Assembly (NCBI GenBank): GCA_016208855.1
Contig: JACQXF010000043.1
Span: 1 to 32,665, forward strand
Direction: 5' to 3'
DNA length: 32,665 bases
From: Nitrospirota bacterium
Lineage (GTDB): Bacteria > Nitrospirota > Thermodesulfovibrionia > UBA6902 > DSMQ01
A program made the translations under genes and the position numbers. Shown piece by piece: positions 8,412 through 17,980 of the stretch; the stretch's first letter is position 1; each line of letters opens with the position of its first letter. The notes under the pieces were generated by a model. It was not told the DNA's origin. It searched no databases and saw only the letters and a list, made by a program, of their open reading frames with translations.

Positions 8412-10106
8412 ATGAGTGTATCTGTAAATAATGATAGTTTCCTCTTAGTGCAGACAAAGACAGGCTGCATAACCTTAAAAGTAAGAGGCGAAGATATGAC
8501 AGAAAAGACGCTTCACAGCCTCTATGACCCTGTTGATGAGGCAAGAGGTATTGTTGAGGCATTTCAATATGACGGAAAAGGACTCCTGATAGTTTTGGGG
8601 CTTGGGCTTGGCTATCATGTTAATGAACTTTACGGCAGATTTTCGGAAGCAAAGATTGTAGTGGTTGAAAAATTGCCCGAAGTATACGAGCTTGCGAAAA
8701 AGCATGTGCTGCATGATGATGCCCAAAAAAATGTTAGCTTTCTGATTGGTTTTGATGCAGAAGATATTATGCCTGAGATTACACGCGTGCAGTTATCTGA
8801 GGGGATACCCCCTATTAGTGTGTTTGCGCTTTCTTCTGTGGTAGGCGCCTTTCCCAGGTATTACGGTCCTATTCTTAACAGGCTTGAAAATACGGTATCT
8901 GCTAGATTAAATGAAAGATTGAGGTATGCAAAATTTAAGGAAGAGTCCCTGAAGGTTGCCCTTATTGACTTTGGTTATTTCCTGACGAGAGAGATAGCAT
9001 CGGGCATCAGGGCGCTTGGACATAAAGCAGCAAAGGTGCATGGCAATAAAAACGAATCAGCAGGCGATATGCTTTCGCGGATAGTAAAAATGATTATTGA
9101 ATACAGGCCTGATTTTATCATTACTGTAAACCACCTTGGGTTTGATGAGGAGGGAATAATTGCCTCTTTCCTTAACTCCATAGAGATGCCCTCTGCGATA
9201 TGGTATGTAGATAGTCCTAACCTTACAGTAAGCGGGTTTAATAAGAATGTATCTTCAACGGCGTCTCTTTTCCTCTGGGATAAAACATATATAAAAGACA
9301 TGAAGGCAATGGGGTTTGAGTCTGTAACTTACCTGCCTCTTGCAACAGAGGGAGCGGTCTTCAGGCCTTTGAAGCTGACCCATGAAGAGGCTAAAAAGTA
9401 CGGAGCTGTTACAGGCTTTGTTGGAAATTCCATGGTAACGCCTGTTATGGAGAGGTTAAGCAAGCTCCCTGAAAGGCTTCATCCCATGATAAAAAAACTG
9501 TCTCAGATGATGAGTTCATTAATGATAACCTTTCATGAGGCAATGAGGCACCTGAGTAATGAAGAGGCTGAGGAGATTTACTCGCTTACCACCAGACAAA
9601 GTGTTGATTTTGAAGCAGCCGTATTGTGGCAGGCAACAATGCTTTACCGCCTCTCCTGTTTGCAGATGCTTAAGGATTTCCAGCCATGCATATACGGAGA
9701 CAGCGGATGGCATAAATTCTTTAATGGCAGCTACACAATTCGTCCCGGGCTTAGGTACTATGAGGATCTGCCGTTTTTTTACAATGCCTGCCGGATAAAC
9801 TTTAACACCACAAGCCTGCAGATGCCTGAGGCTGTGAATCAAAGGGTCTTTGATGTGCCTGCATGCGGCGGCTTTCTTCTGACCGATCATCAGGAGGCTA
9901 TTGAGGAGATTTTTGATGTGGGCAGAGAAGTCATTACCTATAGAGATAGAGACGAGATTGCTGACCTTGTCAGGTTTTATCTGAGAAACGAAGGTCTTAG
10001 AAGAGAAATTGCAAAAAAAGGCAGGGAAAAGGTTCTCAGAGAGCATACATATAAACACAGGCTTAACTCTGTTATTCAGGTTATGAGGCAGAGATATAAA
10101 GGCTAA
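8412..10106 (+). CDS. CgeB-like glycosyltransferase with Maf/DUF115-like N-terminal region
   Basis: N-terminal LHSLYDPVDEARGI…LLIVLGLGLGYHVNEL shared with 14382-16178; C-terminal PEAVNQRVFDVPACGGFLLTDHQEAIEEIF…EHTYKHRL typical of CgeB/Glyco_trans_1_2. Confidence 0.75.
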   Translation: MSVSVNNDSFLLVQTKTGCITLKVRGEDMTEKTLHSLYDPVDEARGIVEAFQYDGKGLLIVLGLGLGYHVNELYGRFSEAKIVVVEKLPEVYELAKKHVLHDDAQKNVSFLIGFDAEDIMPEITRVQLSEGIPPISVFALSSVVGAFPRYYGPILNRLENTVSARLNERLRYAKFKEESLKVALIDFGYFLTREIASGIRALGHKAAKVHGNKNESAGDMLSRIVKMIIEYRPDFIITVNHLGFDEEGIIASFLNSIEMPSAIWYVDSPNLTVSGFNKNVSSTASLFLWDKTYIKDMKAMGFESVTYLPLATEGAVFRPLKLTHEEAKKYGAVTGFVGNSMVTPVMERLSKLPERLHPMIKKLSQMMSSLMITFHEAMRHLSNEEAEEIYSLTTRQSVDFEAAVLWQATMLYRLSCLQMLKDFQPCIYGDSGWHKFFNGSYTIRPGLRYYEDLPFFYNACRINFNTTSLQMPEAVNQRVFDVPACGGFLLTDHQEAIEEIFDVGREVITYRDRDEIADLVRFYLRNEGLRREIAKKGREKVLREHTYKHRLNSVIQVMRQRYKG

Positions 10107-10136
10107 GGTTAAGGCTAAGGTTGAGGTTGAGGTTAA
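10101..10136 (+). repeat. Degenerate hexamer tract (ggctaa ggttaa ggctaa ggttga ggttga ggttaa)
   Basis: Six 6-mers in register spanning the stop codon and the intergenic gap. Confidence 0.75.
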
Positions 10137-10151
10137 GGGGGCATATTAAAT

Positions 10152-13100
10152 ATGAGAAAACTAAAAATACTCACATTCAACTGGCATGAAGTATACATAC
10201 ATATGCTTGCAAAGACAGGGCATGACTTTGATGTTGTTGAGGTCCCAAAAGGCGGCAGGTTTGGCTGGATACGTGAGTTCAGACCCGTGCCCAAAAATTG
10301 CAGGCTTATTACAGAAGAAGAGGCCCTCGCAAAGCTTGACAGGGGCTGGTATGACAGATTCATAGCACACAATATCAGAGACATTTCCTTCATCGGAGCA
10401 CGCAGCATACCAAAGATCCTGGTATTCCATAATAAGTTTACCTGTGAAAATGCCCTTGGCGGAAACAGGCAGGAGAGGGCAGGGTATCTGTCACAATGCC
10501 GTCAATTATTGGATATAGCAGGAAATCCAACCCTTATCTTTATCTCAGAGATGAAAAAAGATGACTGGGGATTTGCAGGCGAGGTTATTCTGCCTGGAAT
10601 TGACCCCGGGGAATATGGCGGCTACAGGGGCAATGAAGAGAAGGTTTTAAGGATTGGCAACGGACTTATAGAGCGGGATATAATGCTTGGCTACTCCATA
10701 CAGGAAAGATTACTAAAGGGAATTCCCTCAACAGTTCTCGGGCTAAACTACAGCATACCTCAATCTATAATTCCAAAGGACTGGGAAGGACTTAAAGAGT
10801 TTATGAGAAGCCACAGGCTGTATCTAAATACAACGCTTTATCCCTATGAAGACGGCTACAACCTCTCTATGCTTGAGGCAATGGCTACAGGAATGCCTGT
10901 TGTATCAATTGCAAATCCAACATCACCCATTGAAGACGGGATTAATGGTTTTATATCAGATGATGAAGGTTATCTCCGTGAGAGGATTGAGGAACTGCTA
11001 AGAAATCCTTCATTGGCAATGCAGATAGGGCAAAAGGCAAGGGAGACGGTTATTGAGAAGTTTCCGATAGAAAAATTTATCAGCGAATGGAAAAGGGTTT
11101 TAGACGATGCAAAAATAATGCGGCCGAAAACAAACGAGCGTTTTTTTAATCCCCAATCCCTAACCCCTAATCCCCGTTTAAAAATCCTTATGAGCTATAC
11201 GTCAAATCCCCAGACTACGGCTGCATATATGGAGAAGGCATTAAGGATGCATCATGATATAGTGACTTATGGGCCAAGGATTTCTGAGGACGCCATCAAG
11301 CTGTGGGATTTGGAGAAAATAAAAGACAGAATAAAAGATCATGATATACCATTTTTTACAGAAGATATAAATAAAGTCTTTCAGGGGCTGCCAGATGGAT
11401 GGAGTCCTGATTTATTCCTCTGGGTTGAAACAGGCGTATGGTTTCCCGTAGAGGGAGTTGAATCGCTTCCGTGTTTAACCGCATGTTATTTGATTGATAG
11501 CCATCTTAACCTTGAAAAACATATTGAGCTTGCGCGGATGTTTGATATTGTCTTTATTGCGCAAAAGGCATATTTGCCGGAATTTAAAGAAGCAGGAATT
11601 GAGAATGTCTTTTGGCTTCCGCTTGGGTGCGACACTGAGGTTCACAGCAGAAAGGCAGGCGGCAAACTGTATGATATTGGTTTTATAGGAAGCCTAAATA
11701 ACCCTAAAAGGAATGAACTCTTAAATAAACTTAAAGAGAAGTTTAACATTTACTACGAACGATGCTTCCTTGAGAGGATGGCAGAGGTATTCTCCCAATC
11801 AAAGATCGTCTTTAATATCTCTGCAAAGAATGATTTAAATATGAGGGTCTTTGAGGCGCTGTGTTCAGGTAGCATGCTTCTTACTGACGAGGCGACAGGG
11901 AGCGGATTAACGGAATTCTTTCAGGACAAAAAACACCTTGCTATATACAGCAATGAGACAGAACTATTTAAGCTCGCAGAATACTATCTAAGCCATGCTG
12001 AAGAAAGAGAGAAGATAGCACAAGAGGGGATGAAAGAGGCGCTTAACAAGCACACCTATGAACACAGGGCAAAGGAGATGATAGAAATAATATCTTCTTT
12101 GCCTGTCGCTCGTCGCTGCCTTGACACGCATCCTGAGGCGGTTGTCCTTCAGCCATACTGCATAGGCAAGGGTATTGACGTAGGATGCGGATTTAGAAAG
12201 ACCCACCCTGACGCTATAGGCGTTGATCTGCTCGCAAAAGGCGAGGCAGGAGAGCACGGCTGTGTGAAAGGCATGAAATCTCAGGCCGATATAAAGGCTT
12301 CCGGCGATAATCTTTATATGTTTAAGGACGGCGAGCTTGATTATGTGGTAAGCAGGCATAACCTTGAGCATTATGTTGACCCGCTTAAGACACTGCTTGA
12401 ATGGAAGAGGGTTCTAAAAACAGACGGTATCTTAGCAATGGTTCTTCCTGATGAGTCCAGGATAAATACTATCGCCCTTGACCCCACACACAAAAGCAGC
12501 TTTACTCCTTCAAGCATAAAGCGGTTATTGGATATGATAGGGGGCTTTGAAATCATCAAGATTGAGCCTGTAGTTGAAAACTGGTCATTTGCTGTAATTG
12601 CAAAAAAGACTGACAGAAAAAACATAATACCGGGCGGCAGGGTAGTCTTTATAGATTCAGACAGCGCTGACTACTATAAGCAGGAAAGAAGGGATGTGCA
12701 GGCCATGATCCCTAACGGCACAATAAGGGTCTTGGATATAGGCTGCGGAGAGGGAGTCTTTGGAAAGAGGCTTCTGGAAAAAGGAGCGCAAGAGGTAACA
12801 GGGATAGAAGTTACCCCTGACGCAGCTAAAAAAGCAGGAAAGAATCTCTCAAGGGTTGTCTGCGCTGATATAGAGACGATAGATAGACTGCCTTTTGAGA
12901 ATGGATATTTTGACTGTCTTATACTGTCAGACGTCCTTGAACACCTTAAGGATCCTCTTTCAGTCTTAACGAGGCTTAAAGATTATCTTTCAGAGGACGG
13001 CGTTATTATTGCAAGCATCCCTAATGTGAGATACCATGGCGTAGTAAATATGCTTGCAGAAGGATACTGGAGGTATCAGAACTTTGGCATTCTTGACAGG

Positions 13101-13571
13101 ACGCATCTTAGATTCTTTACCAAAAAAGAGATGGAGAAGCTCTTTCAGGATGCGGGGTTTGATATAACAGGACTGAGCGAAAATATTGACCCTGCATATC
13201 ATACCCTTAAAGACCCGCTTTCAGGGGAGATAGAATTTGGCAGGGTAACATTAAAAGGGCTTTCGCCTGAGGAGATGAAAGACCTTTTTGTAGTCCAGTA
13301 CCTGATACGGGCTAAAAAAGCAGAAGTTAAATCATATATTGACTCTGAAAATTCTGAGGAGAGACTCAGGAGAATAGAAGACTATTTACAAATACACCCT
13401 GCTGACTTAGATGCTCTTATGGAATATGCAGGGCTATGTTATAAAAATGGATTGTTAGATAACGCTATTGAAAGCTTAGAAAGGGTTCTGATATTTGATT
13501 CTGAAAATAAGGCTGCGATGGATTTAAAAAAGAGAATAGGGGAGGGCGTAGATGCCTACAAGCACGTATAG
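10152..13571 (+). CDS. 1139-aa fusion: GT4-like + CgeB-like glycosyltransferase + two SAM methyltransferases + TPR tail
   Basis: YPYEDGYNLSMLEAMATGMPVV (GT4); MRVFEALCSGSMLLTDEATGSGLTEFF (CgeB-like); GIDVGCGF…VVSRHNLEHYVDP and VLDIGCGEGVFGKRLLEKGAQEVTGIE…LSDVLEHLKDP (two MT domains); C-terminal TPR-like repeats. Confidence 0.88.
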   Translation: MRKLKILTFNWHEVYIHMLAKTGHDFDVVEVPKGGRFGWIREFRPVPKNCRLITEEEALAKLDRGWYDRFIAHNIRDISFIGARSIPKILVFHNKFTCENALGGNRQERAGYLSQCRQLLDIAGNPTLIFISEMKKDDWGFAGEVILPGIDPGEYGGYRGNEEKVLRIGNGLIERDIMLGYSIQERLLKGIPSTVLGLNYSIPQSIIPKDWEGLKEFMRSHRLYLNTTLYPYEDGYNLSMLEAMATGMPVVSIANPTSPIEDGINGFISDDEGYLRERIEELLRNPSLAMQIGQKARETVIEKFPIEKFISEWKRVLDDAKIMRPKTNERFFNPQSLTPNPRLKILMSYTSNPQTTAAYMEKALRMHHDIVTYGPRISEDAIKLWDLEKIKDRIKDHDIPFFTEDINKVFQGLPDGWSPDLFLWVETGVWFPVEGVESLPCLTACYLIDSHLNLEKHIELARMFDIVFIAQKAYLPEFKEAGIENVFWLPLGCDTEVHSRKAGGKLYDIGFIGSLNNPKRNELLNKLKEKFNIYYERCFLERMAEVFSQSKIVFNISAKNDLNMRVFEALCSGSMLLTDEATGSGLTEFFQDKKHLAIYSNETELFKLAEYYLSHAEEREKIAQEGMKEALNKHTYEHRAKEMIEIISSLPVARRCLDTHPEAVVLQPYCIGKGIDVGCGFRKTHPDAIGVDLLAKGEAGEHGCVKGMKSQADIKASGDNLYMFKDGELDYVVSRHNLEHYVDPLKTLLEWKRVLKTDGILAMVLPDESRINTIALDPTHKSSFTPSSIKRLLDMIGGFEIIKIEPVVENWSFAVIAKKTDRKNIIPGGRVVFIDSDSADYYKQERRDVQAMIPNGTIRVLDIGCGEGVFGKRLLEKGAQEVTGIEVTPDAAKKAGKNLSRVVCADIETIDRLPFENGYFDCLILSDVLEHLKDPLSVLTRLKDYLSEDGVIIASIPNVRYHGVVNMLAEGYWRYQNFGILDRTHLRFFTKKEMEKLFQDAGFDITGLSENIDPAYHTLKDPLSGEIEFGRVTLKGLSPEEMKDLFVVQYLIRAKKAEVKSYIDSENSEERLRRIEDYLQIHPADLDALMEYAGLCYKNGLLDNAIESLERVLIFDSENKAAMDLKKRIGEGVDAYKHV
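11148..11175 (+). repeat. Intragenic heptamer tract (aatcccc aatccct aacccct aatcccc) at a domain junction
   Basis: Four 7-mers in register encoding the linker NPQSLTPNPR between the GT4-like and CgeB-like domains. Confidence 0.7.
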
Positions 13572-14391
13572 CCACATTCCTGCAATTATTAGATATCTTC
13601 ATAGGATAATGCCTTCTTCTGTTCTTGATATAGGTGTCGGCAATGGCAAGATGGGTTTTATTGTCAGGGATTTTCTTGATGTAATGCTTGGCGAAAGATA
13701 TAAAAAAGAGGAATGGAAAATAAAGATAGACGGGATAGAGGTTTTTAGCGGCTACATTCAGGCTCATCACAGGGCAATATATGACAACATCTATATAGGA
13801 GATGCATTTGAAGCAATTGATAAACTTGGAAATTATGACGCCATAATTTTAGGCGATGTCCTTGAACATTTTGAGAAGGAAAAGGCATGGCAGTTTCTGG
13901 AGAAATGTTTCTCCCATTGCAATAATTCCATTATCCTTAATATTCCATTAGGAGAAGGATGGACACAACCTGCAATATACGGGAACCAAAATGAGGAGCA
14001 TCTCTCATTCTGGAGACATGAAGAGCTTGAAGATTTTGCCGCTGAAAAAGAATTATTTAATTTTGAAGGCTTAGGGTATTACGGATGCTTCCTCATAACA
14101 AAAGGCGATTTTATACATCATTGCATAAGACAGGAGGCAGAATCTATGTCGTCTAATGGAACAAATACTGAGGCTATCACATATATGAACTCTGCTCTTT
14201 CCGAGGTCTCGCCAAATATAACAAGTGAGTACTTATTGATAGATTTGCTTCTAAAAACAAACCGCATTATGGAGGCAATAGAAAGACTTAAAATAGTTAT
14301 GGACATATTTCCTAAGGAAGATACAGCAAGAAAATATTTTCTGCAGCTGCAAGGCCTATTAAAATCAAGAGAACTGAAGGTATGCCAATAA
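13552..14391 (+). CDS. SAM-dependent methyltransferase with TPR-like C-terminus
   Basis: VLDIGVGNGKMGFIVRDFL…YDAIILGDVLEHFEKEKA. Confidence 0.8.
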   Translation: MPTSTYSHIPAIIRYLHRIMPSSVLDIGVGNGKMGFIVRDFLDVMLGERYKKEEWKIKIDGIEVFSGYIQAHHRAIYDNIYIGDAFEAIDKLGNYDAIILGDVLEHFEKEKAWQFLEKCFSHCNNSIILNIPLGEGWTQPAIYGNQNEEHLSFWRHEELEDFAAEKELFNFEGLGYYGCFLITKGDFIHHCIRQEAESMSSNGTNTEAITYMNSALSEVSPNITSEYLLIDLLLKTNRIMEAIERLKIVMDIFPKEDTARKYFLQLQGLLKSRELKVCQ

Positions 14392-16178
14392 TGGAATATC
14401 TTAAAAAGAATTTAGAAGCCCTGAGAAAGTCAAACCCTGAGATTGCAGAATTACTTAGCGGCAGCACTAATGAAAACAGTGAATTAGCAATTGTTAATTC
14501 AAGGGATGGTTTACCTTCATTGAAGGTGAATAATATTGCCCTTCACAGTCTTTATGCCCCGGTTAAAGAGGCACAGGGCTGGGCAGAATATAACAGGGAA
14601 AACATTAAAAAGGCCGGTGTGATTGCTATATTCGGTTTTGGGCTTGGCTATCATATTTCAGAGCTTTGCAAGATAACAGACAAAGAGATTATAGTCTTTG
14701 AGCCGCGAACAAATATACTAATGGCTGCCCTTGAGGTTTCAGACCTGAGAGATGTCCTTCAGAGAGTTAGAATCATTACTGACATTAAAATGCCCGAGAC
14801 AGGGAAGAAGTTTTTGATCCTTGAACACAGGCCGTCAGTCAGTTTAAACCCTGAATATTTTGACGAGATACGAAAAAACCTGAGTGCGCTTGAAATAAGC
14901 AGCAGGGGTTTAAGGATTATGGTTGTCGGCCCTATTTATGGAGGCTCTCTGCCTGTTGCGCGCTACTGCGCCCAAGCCTTAAGAAATTTAGGACATAAGG
15001 TTGATTTTATAGATAACAGCATCTATAAAAAGGCATTCCTGGACATTCCTAAAATAACAGCCAACAAGGCTCATCAGGAACAGTTAAGGGAGATGTTTGT
15101 AAGCTTCGCTTCTGAGGCCATGATTGCGCGGTGCATGGAGTTTAAGCCTCATCTGATATTTGCGCTTGCCCAGGCCCCTTTAAGCATTGCTTCTTTACAA
15201 AAACTCAAGGATAACAATATTCCCACTGCCTTCTGGTTTGTGGAAGACTTCAGGTTCAGAGATTACTGGGAAAGAATAGCCCCTTTTTATAACTGTTTTT
15301 TTACAATCCAGAAAGGCGGGTTTTTAGATAAACTAAAAAAACAGGGAATTAAGAACTCTCATTATCTCCCGCTTGCCGCTTCTTTAGATTTTCATATAGA
15401 AACAGAGATCAGCGCTGAGGATACAGCCAAATACGGCAGTGACGTCTCTTTTGTAGGAGCCGGTTATTTCAACAGGAGAGAGTTTCTTACGGGCTTGATT
15501 GACTTTGACCTAAAGATATGGGGGACTGAATGGGATATGTCATCGCCCCTTGGAAGATTTGTTCAGAAAGACTGCGAATGGATAGAGACTGAAGAGATGG
15601 TAAAGATATTTAATGCAACAAAGATAAATATAAACCTTCATTCCTCAGCATACAGGAAAGGGGTTGACCCTTACGGAGATTTTGTAAACCCAAGAACCTT
15701 TGAGATTGCCTCCTGCGGAGGGTTTCAGTTAGTGGACAGGAGGGCGGAACTGCCCGAACTCTTTAAGGTTAACGAGGAGATAGTATGCTTTGATGGCATA
15801 GACGATTTACGCTTCAAGGTCAGGCATTATCTTGATAATCCGGGGGAGAGGCAGGAAATTGTTCAGGCCGGCAAAAAAAGGATACTTAAAGAGCATACGT
15901 ATGAACTAAGGATGAAAGAGATGATAACCTTTGTCCTAAAAAACGGATACGAATTCCCAAAATGGGATTCAGGTAAAAACGATATAGAGTCCATGATAGA
16001 AGGGGCAGATGAAAACTCGGAGCTTGGGAAATACCTCAGCCAGTTTGCAAATGAGGCAAGCGTAAATCTTGACAGCATAGTAAGGCAGATCAGGAAAGGC
16101 GAGGGGTCCTTTTCAAAAACAGAGAAGATATTTTTACTGATGGATGAGATAGAGAAAAAATATGCAGAAAAATGCTGA
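14382..16178 (+). CDS. CgeB-like glycosyltransferase with Maf/DUF115-like N-terminal region (paralog of 8412-10106)
   Basis: LHSLYAPVKEAQGWAEYN…VIAIFGFGLGYHISELC; C-terminal VNPRTFEIASCGGFQLVDRRAELPELF…EHTYELRMKEM. Confidence 0.75.
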   Translation: MPIMEYLKKNLEALRKSNPEIAELLSGSTNENSELAIVNSRDGLPSLKVNNIALHSLYAPVKEAQGWAEYNRENIKKAGVIAIFGFGLGYHISELCKITDKEIIVFEPRTNILMAALEVSDLRDVLQRVRIITDIKMPETGKKFLILEHRPSVSLNPEYFDEIRKNLSALEISSRGLRIMVVGPIYGGSLPVARYCAQALRNLGHKVDFIDNSIYKKAFLDIPKITANKAHQEQLREMFVSFASEAMIARCMEFKPHLIFALAQAPLSIASLQKLKDNNIPTAFWFVEDFRFRDYWERIAPFYNCFFTIQKGGFLDKLKKQGIKNSHYLPLAASLDFHIETEISAEDTAKYGSDVSFVGAGYFNRREFLTGLIDFDLKIWGTEWDMSSPLGRFVQKDCEWIETEEMVKIFNATKININLHSSAYRKGVDPYGDFVNPRTFEIASCGGFQLVDRRAELPELFKVNEEIVCFDGIDDLRFKVRHYLDNPGERQEIVQAGKKRILKEHTYELRMKEMITFVLKNGYEFPKWDSGKNDIESMIEGADENSELGKYLSQFANEASVNLDSIVRQIRKGEGSFSKTEKIFLLMDEIEKKYAEKC

Positions 16179-17868
16179 GAAGGCCATAAAAGAAATCCTT
16201 ATAATTAATCTTACCCGTATGGGTGACCTTGTGCAGACAACCCCTATGATGGCAGGGTTAAGAGAAAAATATCCTGACATAAAGATTACGCTTCTTGTGA
16301 ACTCGGCATTTACTGAGATATGCAGATATATACCGTTTCCTGACAGGGTATTTGAGATGGACATCGGCAGGATTATAAAAGATATAGAGAGCAACAATCT
16401 GGTTGAATGCTATAAATATATAGAAGAGATACTCGACAGGATAAATGACAGGGTATATGACATTACAGTAAACTTTACGCACTCCTCTGACAGCGCAGTC
16501 TTAACGTCCCTGATAAACACAAGAGAGATAAGGGGGCTGAGCTTGAGCAATGACGGCGAGGGTGTAGTAAAGAGGCATCCATGGATGAGGTACTTCTTTA
16601 ATGTAATTCCCGGCAGGGATTATAACCCTTTTCACCTCTGTGATATGTATGCCTTGTCAGGAGGGGCCTTGCCATCAAAAAGAGGAATGCACATAAGCGT
16701 GCCGGCAGATATAATGGAGCAGACAGAGGCTCTTCTATCGGGGTATGGAATAAAAGAGAATGATATGCTTATAGGCTTTCAATTGGGCGCCAGCGCAGAA
16801 GACAAGAGATGGCCTGTAGAGTTTTTTGCAGAACTATCAGACAGGATTTCAGGCTATTTTGGGGCAAAGGTTGTCCTTATAGGTTCAGGCGGAGAGACAG
16901 GCTCAGGGGAAGAATTTGAAAGGACTGCACAGGCAAAGCCTTTAAACCTCATCGGGAAAACCAACCTGAAAGAGCTCACGGCGCTGCTTAAAAGATGCAC
17001 GCTCCTTATAAGCAATGATACAGGCCCTCTTCACATAGCAACAGCAGTAGGCACAAAGGTAGTGGATATATCCCTTGCCTCTGTGCACTTCAGGGAGACA
17101 GGACCCTACGCAGAGGGAAGCTTTGCTATAGAGGCTGATATCCCATGCTCGCCATGCAGCTTTCACATAACCTGTAAGGATATGGTGTGCAAGAGGATAA
17201 TAAATGTAAATAATGTGTTTGAACTTGTAAGGAGGCTTCTGACAGAGGGAGACATTACATATGTGGAAGATTCCGCCCTCTGGAGTGGTCTTCAGATATA
17301 CCGTTCGTATTTTGAAAAAGAAGGCCTTATTGAGTATAAGCCCCTGATAAAGAGGCCTATAAGCAAGAAAGACCTCTTTGTCCACATATACAGGGAGACA
17401 TGGCTTAGAGTCCTTAACGGAGAGGAGATAAGCCGGCATGATAATATCTTTCAGTCTCTGATGGAAAAATTATATAATTGGTACGACATTGGTTCCGTAG
17501 ATTTTTCTGTTCTGATTGGCAATGAAATTGATGCCCTTAAAAGGCTTACAGGTTTGATTGACGCAGGGCTGGCAAGGTTGATGCTGATGGCAGGAGAGGC
17601 TAAAAAGGTATCTCCGGATATTACATGGATAAAAGAGACATGGGAAGATGTGCCGCTTATTGAACAGGAGATGGAAACTATTACATATACTCATCCGCCT
17701 CTTAAGCCGTTAAGTTATCTTTTTAAATACAGTAAGGAAGAGCTTGAGGAGAGGGAGCTTATTGCCTTAAGCAATAAGGCCTGCCTTATTTATAAGAATC
17801 TTAAGGCCCATGTCTCGGCAATCACAGATATACTGGAATCTCTGAGAGGCGCTTTTGTTTGTTTATGA
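16162..17868 (+). CDS. Glycosyltransferase family 9 (heptosyltransferase-like) with long C-terminal extension
   Basis: ILIINLTRMGDLVQTTPMMAGLREKYPDIKITLLVN; LIGKTNLKELTALLKRCTLLISNDTGPLHIATAVGTKVV. Confidence 0.9.
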   Translation: MQKNAEKAIKEILIINLTRMGDLVQTTPMMAGLREKYPDIKITLLVNSAFTEICRYIPFPDRVFEMDIGRIIKDIESNNLVECYKYIEEILDRINDRVYDITVNFTHSSDSAVLTSLINTREIRGLSLSNDGEGVVKRHPWMRYFFNVIPGRDYNPFHLCDMYALSGGALPSKRGMHISVPADIMEQTEALLSGYGIKENDMLIGFQLGASAEDKRWPVEFFAELSDRISGYFGAKVVLIGSGGETGSGEEFERTAQAKPLNLIGKTNLKELTALLKRCTLLISNDTGPLHIATAVGTKVVDISLASVHFRETGPYAEGSFAIEADIPCSPCSFHITCKDMVCKRIINVNNVFELVRRLLTEGDITYVEDSALWSGLQIYRSYFEKEGLIEYKPLIKRPISKKDLFVHIYRETWLRVLNGEEISRHDNIFQSLMEKLYNWYDIGSVDFSVLIGNEIDALKRLTGLIDAGLARLMLMAGEAKKVSPDITWIKETWEDVPLIEQEMETITYTHPPLKPLSYLFKYSKEELEERELIALSNKACLIYKNLKAHVSAITDILESLRGAFVCL

Positions 17869-17910
17869 AGTTCTTTGGGATAGGTTCTTCCGGTTTTTGT
17901 GTGGGTGTTG

Positions 17911-17942
17911 CCCCCTCTGAAGTTAAGGATGGGGTGAGGGGG
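17911..17942 (+). other. G/C-strand hairpin ccccctc…gaggggg
   Basis: 7-bp perfect inverted repeat in the intergenic gap after the GT9 gene; no U-tract follows, so not called a terminator. Confidence 0.4.
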
Positions 17943-17980
17943 AATAGAGATTGAAATAAGGCTAAAGAAAGGAGCAGCAC

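Noticed and set aside
8234-8470. Minus-strand ORF 78 aa
   Set aside because: Largely translated palindromic repeat (SRPRLRHSRAGSSGNPETSG); not a real gene.
9519-10058. Minus-strand ORF 179 aa
   Set aside because: Antisense of a well-supported CgeB-like CDS; no family features.
10101-10136. Telomere-like (GGTTAA)n interpreted as a chromosome or plasmid end
   Set aside because: Only six imperfect units, internal and between co-directional genes; treated as a degenerate tandem tract instead.
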